Shown: positions 8,358 to 16,941 of the stretch, in pieces
Layout of the letters: every line of letters starts with the position of its first letter
Position numbering within the stretch: the stretch's first letter is position 1
Assembly: GCF_003258315.1 (NCBI RefSeq)
Contig: NZ_CP030032.1
Location: 1,340,001 to 1,404,000 of the forward strand
Source: Bradymonas sediminis
GTDB taxonomy: Bacteria; Myxococcota_A; Bradymonadia; Bradymonadales; Bradymonadaceae
DNA length: 64,000 nucleotides
Direction of reading: 5' to 3'
Translations under genes and position numbers: made by a program
The notes under the pieces: generated by a model
What the model was told of the DNA's origin: nothing
Database searches by the model: none
What the model saw: only the letters and a program-made list of their open reading frames with translations

Positions 8358-9866
8358 CTAGAGCGAGCGTACGAATTCGAGCAGCGCCCGGCGCCCGTCA
8401 TCGTTGAGCGCCTCGACATAGCGGCGCGCCGGGTCGGCTTCGCCGCCGTGCCATAAGATCGCCTCTTCCAAGTTTTGGGCGCGCCCATCGTGCAGGAATC
8501 GCGCGTTTGGGTTGAGCGATTCGACTAGTCCCAATCCCCACAAAGGCGCGGTTCTCCACTCCCGCGCGCCGGCGTTTCCTTCGCCGGCGGGGTCGCTTAA
8601 ACCTTCGCCCATATCGTGGAGCAGCAGATCGGTGAACGGGTGCAAGATCTGCTCGGAGAGCAGCGGTCGGTCCGGCAGCGCGCGCGTGACCAACTTCGGG
8701 CGGTGGCAGCCGGTGCAACCTGCGGCGTCAAAGTGGCGCGCCCCGGCTTCGAGCGTCGCTCTGCCCGCGTGGCGCCTTACCGCCGGAACCCCGATATAGC
8801 GCTGGTATTCAACCAGGGCGGCGAGCCCCTGTTCGTCGACTTCGGGGGAGCCACCGCTTGGGCTTTGCAGGCAATCGTGCTGAGACGCGCTGCAATTTTC
8901 GGCCATGACTTCGGGTGAGGTGATGCCCATATCCTGGGCGAGCGCCATGGCGCTTTGTCCGCGCAGCGTGGGCTGCAGTGCTTTCCAACCGAAGCGGCCG
9001 AGGCGGCCGTCGTCGAGGATATTCGGGCGCCCCGAGATGCCGTCGCCGTCGGCGTCCTCGGGGTCGGCGGCCTCCAGGATGGTCGCGTCTGCGACGAGAT
9101 CCAATAAACCCAGACCGACCAGATGCGGCGACGCACGTCCGAGCGCGCGCGTGTCGGGGTGCAACGCGCCGTAGCTTGGGTGTGGCTCGATGGAGAAGCG
9201 GGGCGCGCCATGGTTGTTGTCGCTGCTGGTGGCGGTCGGGTACCAAGACACGTGCCCCTCGGCGGCAACACCGGCGATGCTTCGAGGCTGGAATTGCGGG
9301 CCGAAGACGGGATCGGGGAGTCTTCCCTGGTCGGTTTCGCGGACAAGACGAATCAACAACCCTGGGTGGACCTGGCCGTCGGGGCCAAGCGTCGCCGGGC
9401 GCCCCGACGATGGGTGGCATCCCGCGCAGGAAACCTCGTTAAAGTGAGGACCGAGTCCGTCGATGACGGGCCGCGAACTGGGCGCAGGCTCCCATTCGGC
9501 CACGAATAATTCGCGCCCCTGTGAGAATCGTAGTGTCTGCTCGAGCCCCAGGGTGTCCGCCAGCTCCATGAATCGCCACTGAGTCGAGTCGCTGGTTAAT
9601 GCGCCGCCGGTCTGCTCCACCGGTGGCAGTAGATGTTCGACCGATACCGGCGGCGTCGAGGTGTCGGAGCTATCCGAGCTCTCCCGAGTATCGCTGGCGT
9701 CGCCAGCATCCGGACGCGAAGTTGCGTCTGCGAGGTCGCTGGTTGTGTCAAAGTTGGCGTCCGTGGTCGACGCTGGCGCCGGCGCGTCCGAGCAACCTGC
9801 CCAGAGCGCCGCCGCGACCGCCGCCCACGCCAACCGCTGAAGGTGGTTGAGGTGGGTAGTGCTCAT
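8358..9866 (-). CDS. Di-haem oxidoreductase (DUF1111/DHOR) lipoprotein
   Basis: The 502-residue protein starts at the ATG at 9866, which overlaps the stop of the upstream RCC1 gene as ATGA (translational coupling). The lipobox ALWAGC puts lipid Cys at 25, followed by an Asp/Ser/Thr-rich linker. The body is the 'thiol oxidoreductase'/di-haem family related to MauG and cytochrome c peroxidases. The two covalent haem sites are CAGCH at about 146-150 and CTGCH at about 384-388. Conserved family phrases include FNEVSCAGCHPSSGRP, GRFGWKALQPTLRGQSA and FLHDGRAQNLEEAILWHGGEA near the C-terminus. The DHOR family is often iron-regulated and found beside imelysin-like lipoproteins. Here the operon has a Fur-like box (11839-11853), consistent with that, but the partner is an RCC1 protein. 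The substrate is unknown. Confidence 0.92.
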   Translation of the reverse strand: MSTTHLNHLQRLAWAAVAAALWAGCSDAPAPASTTDANFDTTSDLADATSRPDAGDASDTRESSDSSDTSTPPVSVEHLLPPVEQTGGALTSDSTQWRFMELADTLGLEQTLRFSQGRELFVAEWEPAPSSRPVIDGLGPHFNEVSCAGCHPSSGRPATLGPDGQVHPGLLIRLVRETDQGRLPDPVFGPQFQPRSIAGVAAEGHVSWYPTATSSDNNHGAPRFSIEPHPSYGALHPDTRALGRASPHLVGLGLLDLVADATILEAADPEDADGDGISGRPNILDDGRLGRFGWKALQPTLRGQSAMALAQDMGITSPEVMAENCSASQHDCLQSPSGGSPEVDEQGLAALVEYQRYIGVPAVRRHAGRATLEAGARHFDAAGCTGCHRPKLVTRALPDRPLLSEQILHPFTDLLLHDMGEGLSDPAGEGNAGAREWRTAPLWGLGLVESLNPNARFLHDGRAQNLEEAILWHGGEADPARRYVEALNDDGRRALLEFVRSL

Positions 9867-11749
9867 TCTGCGAACTCCACGAGCACTGGGATTCGGTAGC
9901 TCCACCGGTCAATCGAACTTTCGCCGGCGCCCAGTGAACCCTGAAAACTCCAGCCCCAGGCAAAGACGCGGCCATCGGCCCGAAGCGCCACTGAGTGCAG
10001 CGCGCCGACGGTGACGTCGACCAGGTTCTCGACGCCGAAGACAGGTTCGACCGGGCCTGTGAGGTCTTCTTCGGAGGGGATGCCCAGGTTGCCAAACCCG
10101 TTTTGCCCCCAGCCATAGACGCGGGCGTTGTCGCCGTACACGAAGCTCTGATTGGCCCCGGCGAGCACGCCGGTGACGGTCATATTCGGCGACAGCAGCG
10201 TTGGCTCAAGCACGTCGTCCTCGAAGCCGCCGATGCCCTCGGGGCCGACCTGGGCCGAGCGGTTGAGCCCCCATCCATAGAGCTGCCCGTCGGCGTTGAG
10301 CGCGAGCGCGTGGTCCTTGCCTGCGGCAATCTCGACGATGTCCGCCAGCGCGTCGATCTTGGTCGGTTGGCTGTGTGGGTCCCGGTCGCTGGTTCCCAGA
10401 CCGAGGTTCCCATCGGCGTTGTCGCCCCACGCGAATACTTCGCCGTCTTTTGTCAGGGCATAGGAAGCAGAGGATGAAGCGGTCATCGCGATGACCTCTT
10501 CGAGACCAATGACCTCGACGGGGGTGTCGCTCGTGGTGGTGGTGCCGTCGCCGAGTTGACCGTCGGCGTTGTCGCCGCAGGCGTAGGGTTTGCCCTGGTC
10601 GGTCAGCAATAGCGTGTGATCGTAGCCGCGCGCGATCGCGACGACGGTGTGCTCGAAGTCGACCTTTTCGGGGGCGTAGCGATGGGTCTCATCGAGGTCG
10701 CCGTCATTGGCCTCGCCCAGGCATAGCTGGCCGTCGGCGTTGTCCCCCCAAGCGTAGACCTCGCCGGCGGCGTTGAGCGCGAACGAGCTATTTTGGCTAA
10801 ACACGATGGAGATGACTTCGCCCGGGACCTCGATATGGTGTGCGCTGACCGGATGCGCGGGATCGGTGTCGCCGAGCGATGAGTCATACCCGAGGCCAAC
10901 CTGACCGCGGTTATTTCGGCCCCAGGCGTAGACTTCGGAGTCGAGCAGCACACCGCTATGCGCGCCGCCAGCGGCGGTCTGAGCGCCGAAATACAGCGCG
11001 TGCGATAACTCGGCCTGATTGCCCGCAGCGTCTGTCGCGGCGACCGTGATTGCGTTCGGTCCCGGCGCCAGGTCGACCATCGCGCTGAAGCGTCCATCCG
11101 CGCTGAGCGTAGCGGGCGCGGGGGTGTCCCCAACGCTCAGCGTCACGGACGCGACGCCAAGGTTGTCGGCTGCTTGGCCGGTGATCATGACCCGGCGAGC
11201 GAGCACTGAGCGGGCGTAATGCGGCGATAGTCCGCTTAAGGTTGGGGCCTCGGTGTCCTCGGCGCGGGTGATTGAGATGCGCGCTTCGCCGCGCTCACCA
11301 TTGTCGGCGATGACCTCAACCGAGATGTCGTTGGCGCCGACCAGAAGCGGGATAATCGCTTCGAGCTGATAGCCACTTGTCGTGCTCGTCAGGCTGACGT
11401 CTTCGACCGGGCTGTCGTTGCGCGACACATGGTGCTCGATGAGCGCGCCGTCGAACTCGATAGCCGCCTTCAGGGGGAACTCTTGGGCGTAGAGCATCGT
11501 TTCCTCAGGGGCGTCGATCGTGACCACCGGGGCATCCGCGGCGTCTTCGAGCGCGTCCGGCGCCTCCGTTGCGTCCGATGCGTCTTCGCGCGCGGCCGGG
11601 GGCTCCGCGGTGTCATGGCTTCCCGCATCATGCGCCTCGTGGTGTGCATCGTATTTGTCGGCATCAGCATCGCCGCCACAGCCTACCAATGACGCGCTCA
11701 GTGCCGCGACAAAGATCCATCGAAATACGTTCTTGTTCCATCTCATCAT
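9863..11749 (-). CDS. Seven-repeat RCC1 propeller lipoprotein
   Basis: The 628-residue lipoprotein starts at the ATG at 11749, chosen for the GGAGAG seven bases upstream. The lipobox is SASLVGC, with Cys 24. A Glu/Asp/Ala-rich linker runs to about residue 95. Next come two beta-sandwich-like segments, the second (DTEAPTLSGLSP…AATDAAGNQAELS) being of the bacterial Ig or cadherin-like 'DxxGN' type. Then seven RCC1/BNR-type repeats run to the end, recognisable by V-Y/F-A-W-G-x-N-x-x-G-x-L-G, for example EVYAWGDNADGQLCLG. Seven repeats would close one seven-bladed propeller. It overlaps the di-haem gene by four bases and sits just downstream of a palindromic Fur-like box, so I infer an iron-responsive surface or periplasmic binding partner of the haem protein. 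Bacterial RCC1 proteins have no single known role. Confidence 0.9.
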   Translation of the reverse strand: MMRWNKNVFRWIFVAALSASLVGCGGDADADKYDAHHEAHDAGSHDTAEPPAAREDASDATEAPDALEDAADAPVVTIDAPEETMLYAQEFPLKAAIEFDGALIEHHVSRNDSPVEDVSLTSTTSGYQLEAIIPLLVGANDISVEVIADNGERGEARISITRAEDTEAPTLSGLSPHYARSVLARRVMITGQAADNLGVASVTLSVGDTPAPATLSADGRFSAMVDLAPGPNAITVAATDAAGNQAELSHALYFGAQTAAGGAHSGVLLDSEVYAWGRNNRGQVGLGYDSSLGDTDPAHPVSAHHIEVPGEVISIVFSQNSSFALNAAGEVYAWGDNADGQLCLGEANDGDLDETHRYAPEKVDFEHTVVAIARGYDHTLLLTDQGKPYACGDNADGQLGDGTTTTSDTPVEVIGLEEVIAMTASSSASYALTKDGEVFAWGDNADGNLGLGTSDRDPHSQPTKIDALADIVEIAAGKDHALALNADGQLYGWGLNRSAQVGPEGIGGFEDDVLEPTLLSPNMTVTGVLAGANQSFVYGDNARVYGWGQNGFGNLGIPSEEDLTGPVEPVFGVENLVDVTVGALHSVALRADGRVFAWGWSFQGSLGAGESSIDRWSYRIPVLVEFAE

Positions 11750-11808
11750 CGACTCTCCGTGGGTCGTTATTGTGTTCGAATACATTACGCAAAACTTGCG
11801 TGGGGCGG

Positions 11809-11837
11809 CTCATATACGCGTCTGATTGGAAATGCAA
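11809..11837 (-). promoter_or_regulatory. Putative sigma-70 promoter of the RCC1/di-haem operon
   Basis: On the minus strand a TTGCAT -35 element (11832-11837) and a TATGAG -10 element (11809-11814) are 17 bp apart. The -35 abuts the Fur-like palindrome. The predicted transcript would start near 11802 and leave a leader of about 50 nt before the RCC1 start. CATATA read one register over gives an alternative -10. Confidence 0.45.
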
Positions 11838-11838
11838 T

Positions 11839-11853
11839 TGATAATCATTATCA
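11839..11853. promoter_or_regulatory. Fur box (7-1-7 palindrome)
   Basis: The 15-mer TGATAATCATTATCA is an exact 7-1-7 inverted repeat identical to the core of the Fur consensus. It is extended to a 21-bp near-palindrome at 11836-11856. It lies between the divergent RCC1 and DUF924 genes. On the minus strand it abuts a TTGCAT (11832-11837) / TATGAG (11809-11814) promoter with a 17-bp spacer, where bound Fur would block RNA polymerase. The iron-control reading is inference from sequence match and position. Confidence 0.75.
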
Positions 11854-11987
11854 ATTAGGTTCCATCTCCGCGGTGCAGTCAGCCGCTGGGAGGTTTCGAA
11901 TCTTGGGCGGGCGTTGTAATGGTGGGGACGGGGCTCGGGCTCGCGAGTCATCCCCGACGAGTGTTCGGTGGAAATCGGAGTAGGATC

Positions 11988-12593
11988 ATGCAGGCAAAAA
12001 CAATCAATGAAGTTCTGGATTTCTGGTTCGGCGAGCTCGATCCTCAGGGGTCCGCGAGCCCCGAGATTATCGAGAGTTGGCGCCAGAAGGTGGCGGCGTT
12101 TGACCAGGAGATTCGCCGGCGTTTTGAGGGGCTCTACGAGGCCATTGTGGCCGGCGAGCGCGAGGATTGGTTGGAGACGCTCGAAGGGGTGATTGCGTAT
12201 GTGGTCGTCATCGACCAGCTCTCGCGCAATATGTATCGGGGCAGCGCGAAGATGTATGCCTCGGACGCGCAGGCGCTCGGCGTGGCGCTCGACGCCATTG
12301 ACCGCGGCCTCGACAAGCAGGCCGTGTTCGCCCACCGTAATTTTCTCTATATGCCGCTGATGCATAGCGAGGAGCTGGAGCTGCAAGATCGCTGCGTGGC
12401 GCTGTACCAGGCCTGGCATGAGGAGGTCGAAGGCGCCCAAAAAGAAGAGATCGCAAAGCGCATTGGCTTTGCGAATCGACACCGAGACGTGGTCGCCCAA
12501 TTCGGGCGTTTTCCCCACCGAAACGCCATCCTCGGGCGAGAATCAACGGCCGAAGAGGTGGAGTTTTTGAAGTCGCCGAGCGCCTGGTTTTAG
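11988..12593 (+). CDS. DUF924 family protein
   Basis: The 201-residue protein matches the DUF924 (YPO0702-like) family, a TPR-like all-alpha fold of unknown biochemical role. Visible family hallmarks are VLDFWFGELDP near the N-terminus, VVIDQLSRNMYRGSAKMYASD in the middle, FLYMPLMHSEELELQDRCV, and GRFPHRNAILGRESTAEEVEFL at the C-terminus. The start at 11988 is preceded by GGAG six to nine bases away; homology begins there, although the frame is open further upstream. The Fur-like box lies about 135 bp upstream, so the gene could share iron control with the divergent operon, but it has no obvious promoter of its own next to the box. A strong hairpin terminator follows directly (12597-12632). 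Confidence 0.93.
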   Translation: MQAKTINEVLDFWFGELDPQGSASPEIIESWRQKVAAFDQEIRRRFEGLYEAIVAGEREDWLETLEGVIAYVVVIDQLSRNMYRGSAKMYASDAQALGVALDAIDRGLDKQAVFAHRNFLYMPLMHSEELELQDRCVALYQAWHEEVEGAQKEEIAKRIGFANRHRDVVAQFGRFPHRNAILGRESTAEEVEFLKSPSAWF

Positions 12594-12596
12594 ACG

Positions 12597-12632
12597 CAAA
12601 AAGGCCCGGAACCACGTGGTTCCGGGCCTTTT
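12597..12632. terminator. Bidirectional intrinsic terminator
   Basis: A 14-bp perfect stem (AAGGCCCGGAACCA paired with its complement around CG) is flanked by A-run and T-run, so it can act on both strands. It closes DUF924 on the plus strand, and a possible minus-strand transcript ending at 12646. Confidence 0.85.
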
Positions 12633-12645
12633 GGCTGGGGGCTGA

Positions 12646-12876
12646 TTATTGTTCAACGCGCATAATATATTGCTCGTCGAGGCTTTTGGGCTTGCTGGCC
12701 GAGCCGCCGGTGTACATCGCGGTCAGGTCGCTGGAGTAAAAACTTCCGAGTCGAATATAATAGGTCCTGGCCTGGCTGGCGTTGAAGTTGCGGATGGCGA
12801 GGGCGCCGATATTGGGAGTTCTATGGTTGTGAATTTCGGCGAGCAAGGGGTTGTAGATGGCGATGCTCATGCGCAT
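12646..12876 (-). CDS. Small hypothetical protein downstream of the mannosidase
   Basis: This 76-codon frame lies 26 bp after the stop of the GH92 gene, on the same strand, and ends just before a bidirectional terminator. The translation (for example SIAIYNPLLAEIHNH, YYIRLGSFYSSDLTAMYTGG) has a protein-like composition with no signal peptide or known domain. No ribosome site precedes either ATG (12876 or 12870). It could be a small real gene or a fragment left from a larger one. It is kept with low confidence because the terminator placement argues for a transcript here. Confidence 0.35.
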   Translation of the reverse strand: MRMSIAIYNPLLAEIHNHRTPNIGALAIRNFNASQARTYYIRLGSFYSSDLTAMYTGGSASKPKSLDEQYIMRVEQ

Positions 12877-12902
12877 TGGCGAGGTTGGGCGGGCACTGCT
12901 GC

Positions 12903-15236
12903 TCAGTCCGCCGCCGGTGCTTCGGCAGCCATGTCGAAATAGACGGTGCTTCCCTGCAGTTCGGCGTGAGTAAAATACGGGCCGTCGTGGGCTTGGCCGT
13001 TCACATTCACGCCGACGACATAGGGGGTCTCCGGGCCTGCGCCAGGGGCCTCAATGCGCAGGGTTTTACCGTCGCCCAGGTCGACTTCGATCTCGGGGAA
13101 GAGCGGCGAGCCGAGCATATAGGTGTCGTGGCCGGCGACCGGCGAGAAGCCGAGAGCGCTGAAGATATACCAGGCCGACAGGGTGCCGCCGTCGTCATTG
13201 CCGACCAGCCCGTCCGGGCCGCTGCCGTAGGCGGTGGATTGGATGAGGCGCACCCATTTGCCGACCTCGGCGGGGCGGTCGGTGAAGTTGAATAGGTAGG
13301 GCGCGCCGATATCGTGCTCGTTGCCATGCCAATATTTGCCATCGGGGAGCAGCGGTAGATAGTCGTCGGTGTTGATGCCTGCGTCGTCGAAGAATTTGTG
13401 GAGTTGCTCGTAGAGCGCGCTTGGGCCGCCGAAGGCCTCGCTGAGCTGGGTGGGGTGCCAGATCGGGTAGAATCGCCAATGCCAGGCGTTGCCCTCGGTG
13501 TAGTGGTCTTCGCTAAAAGCGCCGTGGCTCATCATCACGACGAAGCTGCCATCGGCGTTTCGCGGGGTCATGAATTTCGTCGTCTCCTCAAATGTATTCT
13601 TCCAATTCTCCGAACGCTCACGCAGCGCGCTCGCCTCGGCGCGGCCGAGGTGATCGGCTAAATTGGCGAGCGCCCAATCGTTCCATGCGTATTCCAGGGT
13701 GCGGGAGACGGATTGGCTAAATTCGTCGTCGGGCACGTAGCCAAGCTCGAGGTAGCGAGCGACCGCGCGCCGGCCGGTGAAGATCGAGCCGGGGGGCGTT
13801 TGTTGGGTCGCTGTGATGAGTAGGGCGTCGAATGCCTCCTGGTAGTCGACGCCGTCGATTCCCTTGAGCGCGCTTTCGGCGAAGAGTTGGTCGGCGGGCG
13901 TCCCCAGCATGCTATTGGTATAGGTCTGGAGCGCCGGCCAGCGCGGGATAAAGCCGGTGGCGCGCTTCATCGCGAGCAATGAGTTCAGGCTATCGCGCTG
14001 CAGGTCCGGGTCGATGAGCGTGAGCAATGGGTGGAGGGTGCGGAACGTGTCCCACAGCGACAGATCTGAATAATATTTGGAGCCGTTGACCTGGTGAATC
14101 TGGTCGTCCATGCCGCGGTAGCGCCCGTCCGCCCCGTCGAGTCGGGTCGGCATGCGCCACACATTATAGAGGGCGGTGTAGAAGATGCGCAGGTCGTCTT
14201 CGGCGCCGCCGCGCACGCGCACGCGCCCGAGCTTGTCGAGCCAGGCGGCTTTGGCCTCTTCGCGCACGGCTTCAAAGGTCTTGGCGTCGAGCTCTTCGCT
14301 TCGGTGCAGCCGCGCCTGGTCGAGGTCGACGAAGGAGAGGCCGACGCGCAGCTCAACCTGCTCGGCGTCGCTGAAGTCGAGCACCGCGCCGCCTTCGACT
14401 CCCTGAGCGCTCGACGCGCCAGCGTTCACGCCGCTGTCATCCCAGGTGGAGACCGCGGTGGGGGCGGAGTCGCTGGTCGCCGAAAAGTAGAGGGTGAACG
14501 GGCCGCTTCGGGTCGCGAAATCACCGCCAAAGACCACATGACCCTCGATGGTCTGGCCGTCGACCGCCATCGTCACCTCGGTTTCGGCCGAAGTAACGAT
14601 GCTCGAGGCCGGGTTGAAGAGCAGGGTGATGCCGCCGGCGTCGCTGCGATAGCGATGAAAGCCCGCGCGAAGTGAGGCGGTAAGTTCGACGGTGACGCCG
14701 GCGTCGGGGAGGTGAACTGAATAATAGCCCGGAGCCGCCTGCTCGCTGTCTTTGTCGAGCGCGGTATATTGCGCCCAGGGCTTGGCAGCGTCGACGGTCG
14801 CGACCGGCAAAACGCTCAGGTTTCCAAGCCCCGGTGCGCCGGTGCCCACCAGGTGAAGATGGGTAAATCCGCGCACCTCCGGGTCATCATAATGATAGCC
14901 GCTGAAGTGGGATTGGGGGTAGTATTTGCCATCTTTCGAGGTGTCTGGGCCGAGCTTTACCAGTCCGTTGGGGACCTGGGCGGTCGGGGTGAGCGCGGCA
15001 TAGCCGAAGCCCAATCCTCCCGTGCCGATAAATGGGTCGACCAACGAAAAGGCCCGCTCGGCGTCGACCCACTGCGGCTTTGCGTCGAGCGTATCAGCGA
15101 CATCAACGGCGTCGGCGGTCGTGTCCGGTGAGGCGTCCGATATATCGGCCGCGGGCGTTGAGTTTTCGTCGCTGGCGCATCCCGCGAATACCGCGAGCGC
15201 GAAGAGGCTAAAAAGGAAGATGGTCTTTGGGTTCAT
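12903..15236 (-). CDS. GH92 family alpha-mannosidase lipoprotein
   Basis: The 777-residue protein is a calcium-dependent exo-alpha-mannosidase of glycoside hydrolase family 92, which trims alpha-mannosyl linkages of glycoproteins or yeast-type glycans. The signal ends in ALAVFAGC (Cys 20), followed by an Asp/Ala-rich linker. The N-terminal beta-sandwich begins VDPFIGTGG and includes GFTHLHLVGTGAPGLG. The catalytic alpha/alpha-barrel includes the general-acid region YTEGNAWHWRFYPIWH, GNEHDIGAPYLFNF, and the aspartate-rich GNDDGGTLSAWYIFSALGF, where the base residues lie. It is full length for the family. No SusC/SusD pair or other glycan gene is nearby, so it acts as a solitary surface enzyme, perhaps scavenging prey or environmental glycans (inference). 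Confidence 0.95.
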   Translation of the reverse strand: MNPKTIFLFSLFALAVFAGCASDENSTPAADISDASPDTTADAVDVADTLDAKPQWVDAERAFSLVDPFIGTGGLGFGYAALTPTAQVPNGLVKLGPDTSKDGKYYPQSHFSGYHYDDPEVRGFTHLHLVGTGAPGLGNLSVLPVATVDAAKPWAQYTALDKDSEQAAPGYYSVHLPDAGVTVELTASLRAGFHRYRSDAGGITLLFNPASSIVTSAETEVTMAVDGQTIEGHVVFGGDFATRSGPFTLYFSATSDSAPTAVSTWDDSGVNAGASSAQGVEGGAVLDFSDAEQVELRVGLSFVDLDQARLHRSEELDAKTFEAVREEAKAAWLDKLGRVRVRGGAEDDLRIFYTALYNVWRMPTRLDGADGRYRGMDDQIHQVNGSKYYSDLSLWDTFRTLHPLLTLIDPDLQRDSLNSLLAMKRATGFIPRWPALQTYTNSMLGTPADQLFAESALKGIDGVDYQEAFDALLITATQQTPPGSIFTGRRAVARYLELGYVPDDEFSQSVSRTLEYAWNDWALANLADHLGRAEASALRERSENWKNTFEETTKFMTPRNADGSFVVMMSHGAFSEDHYTEGNAWHWRFYPIWHPTQLSEAFGGPSALYEQLHKFFDDAGINTDDYLPLLPDGKYWHGNEHDIGAPYLFNFTDRPAEVGKWVRLIQSTAYGSGPDGLVGNDDGGTLSAWYIFSALGFSPVAGHDTYMLGSPLFPEIEVDLGDGKTLRIEAPGAGPETPYVVGVNVNGQAHDGPYFTHAELQGSTVYFDMAAEAPAAD

Positions 15237-15525
15237 GAGGGACGTCCGGCGCAGTCGAAAAAATGCGGTGAGCCATCGGAGGCTGAAGTCTAAAAAAGAA
15301 GAGTTCTTATGTTGCCATCAGAGCGTCGATAATGCATCCTAAGTGAATCAATTCACCACCTGCCTGCTCGTGATAGTAAGACGCGAGTATTTGTTCTTGG
15401 AAGTAGCTTCGACGATAGTATCGGTGATTCGTCGGGTTTTAGTGAAGAAGACTCTGGGTTCTTGGGGGAATTCGGGGCTGAATTGGAGGAATTCCACTTT
15501 TTCACTTTAACGACGAGTTTTCTCG

Positions 15526-16728
15526 ATGAACACATCGTTGCGCCTCAGTCGAAATCTTTTTCATCCACTCATTCTGGGTCTAACCATCGCCGCAGGGGCC
15601 TCCTCGGGATGTGCGCTCTACGACGCGTTTGGCGGCAGCACGGGCGGCGAGCCACAGGACGCGTTCGGCAATCTTGAGGATGATTTCGATGCTCAGGATA
15701 CTCAGGATGCTCAGGATGTCCGAGACCGCTGGGATACACTCAATGATACCCGAATAACGCCGGACACCCCTATCGAAGGAGATACGCAGCCGCCCTTCGA
15801 TGTCCTGGTCGCGCCGGACGCGGAGTCGCCACCGGATACCGTTGATGGCGGCACGGATACTGCGGCCGAGGCTGGGCCGAGTTGCACCGATACGGCGGTG
15901 GATTTTGAAGTCGTCCAGCCCAATATCTATATCATCCAAGATCGCACTCGCGATTTCGACCAAACCGGCAATTATAATTCGCTCAAGGTAGCCCTGAACC
16001 GGGCCGCTGATAAATATAGCGGGAGGATGAATTTTGGTATGTCGATATTCCCCGTAACTGGACCGCTGGCAGGTTGCGGTGGGTCCTGGGGGGAGAGCCT
16101 TGCGCTCGGCCAGCACAGTGCCGAGGCTATCAAAAGCTCCTATGCTTCAATGGGACGTGTTGCCCTGGTCCCCATGACTTCCACGGCAACTCTCATCGCC
16201 CTGGACTCGGTTATGTCACAGACCGTGTATAGGCACGCGAGCGACGCCTCTGTTCGATATCCGAAAAATATCGTGGTTCTCATCAGCGACGATAAAGCGA
16301 TAAGTTGTGGTAATTATATAATTACCGACTATTTGCCTCACTTTAACCAAGACAGCAGCACTTCTCTTGCGGTGATTGGGTACGGCGCTGACACGAGCAG
16401 CATGGATAATTATGAGTCCTTATCCCCTCAATTGTCCTATTATTACCCACCTGATGGAACGGCCTTGTTTCAGGCGCTCGACGAGATCATCGGCAGCATC
16501 GTGGACTGTCAAATTGAACTTCAAATATCGGAGGCAGATCGAGCGAGGCTTCGGGTGAAAGTTGATGGTGAGCAGGTTCAGGCGGACGAGCCCGATGGGT
16601 ATTCGCTGAATATTGAGCGAGGGATATTAACGCTTCGCGGAGATGCCTGTGACTCGTTGCTCGAGCTTTCACCTGAGCTCGACCGTGGGGAATCTGTCGA
16701 AATTTCATTGGCCTGCCCGAACCCCTAA
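15526..16728 (+). CDS. VWA-like lipoprotein with degenerate metal site
   Basis: The 400-residue lipoprotein (signal ending AAGASSGC, Cys 29) has an Asp/Thr/Pro-rich linker with DAQDTQDAQD repeats to about residue 120. A von Willebrand factor A-like domain follows. The strand PNIYIIQDRTRDF sits where related bacterial proteins have 'PNV-V-DRSGSM', so the MIDAS DxSxS is replaced by D-R-T-R-D. Later VWA features are KVALNRAADKYSGRMNFGMSIFP, KNIVVLISDDKAISCG and STSLAVIGYGAD. The C-terminal 90 residues (from about CQIEL) are a beta-rich tail common to these lipoproteins. Cysteines in the core may form disulfides. I infer a surface binding protein. Whether it still binds a divalent metal is unclear. 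Confidence 0.8.
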   Translation: MNTSLRLSRNLFHPLILGLTIAAGASSGCALYDAFGGSTGGEPQDAFGNLEDDFDAQDTQDAQDVRDRWDTLNDTRITPDTPIEGDTQPPFDVLVAPDAESPPDTVDGGTDTAAEAGPSCTDTAVDFEVVQPNIYIIQDRTRDFDQTGNYNSLKVALNRAADKYSGRMNFGMSIFPVTGPLAGCGGSWGESLALGQHSAEAIKSSYASMGRVALVPMTSTATLIALDSVMSQTVYRHASDASVRYPKNIVVLISDDKAISCGNYIITDYLPHFNQDSSTSLAVIGYGADTSSMDNYESLSPQLSYYYPPDGTALFQALDEIIGSIVDCQIELQISEADRARLRVKVDGEQVQADEPDGYSLNIERGILTLRGDACDSLLELSPELDRGESVEISLACPNP

Positions 16729-16740
16729 TGCAAATCTGCA

Positions 16741-16780
16741 GCCCTCGACTCCTCGAAATTAGTGGGGAGGCGAGGGCTTT
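16741..16780. terminator. Hairpin between convergent VWA lipoprotein and histidine kinase
   Basis: GCCCTCG (16741-16747) pairs with CGAGGGC (16771-16777), extended by CTCC/GGAG, and is followed by TTT on the plus strand. It lies 12 bp after the lipoprotein stop. It is a likely terminator for the plus-strand gene. Confidence 0.55.
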
Positions 16781-16941
16781 GAGGCCCGCGACCTGCCGGT
16801 TAATTCGTGTTCTTTCTGATCGGCGTATTTTCTCACCTGGGACAATAATTCTTCGAGGGGCGAGCCGCTGCCTGCGCGCTCGCCTCGGGTGGGCTCGTCG
16901 TCCTCGACGAGTAGGATATTGCGGAGTCTACGCGAGGGCTT
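16757..16941 (-). pseudogene. Remnant of a second receiver domain of the kinase
   Basis: Directly after the kinase stop (TGA at 16942-16944) the same reading frame continues without further stops to about 16757. It encodes [11 protein letters not shown], the first strand and acidic pocket of a receiver domain, then jumps to [15 protein letters not shown], the very C-terminus found in the two paralogous kinases. About 100 codons in between are missing relative to those paralogs. The second receiver has therefore been lost by an in-frame internal deletion plus a nonsense codon. The order of the two events cannot be told. Confidence 0.85.
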
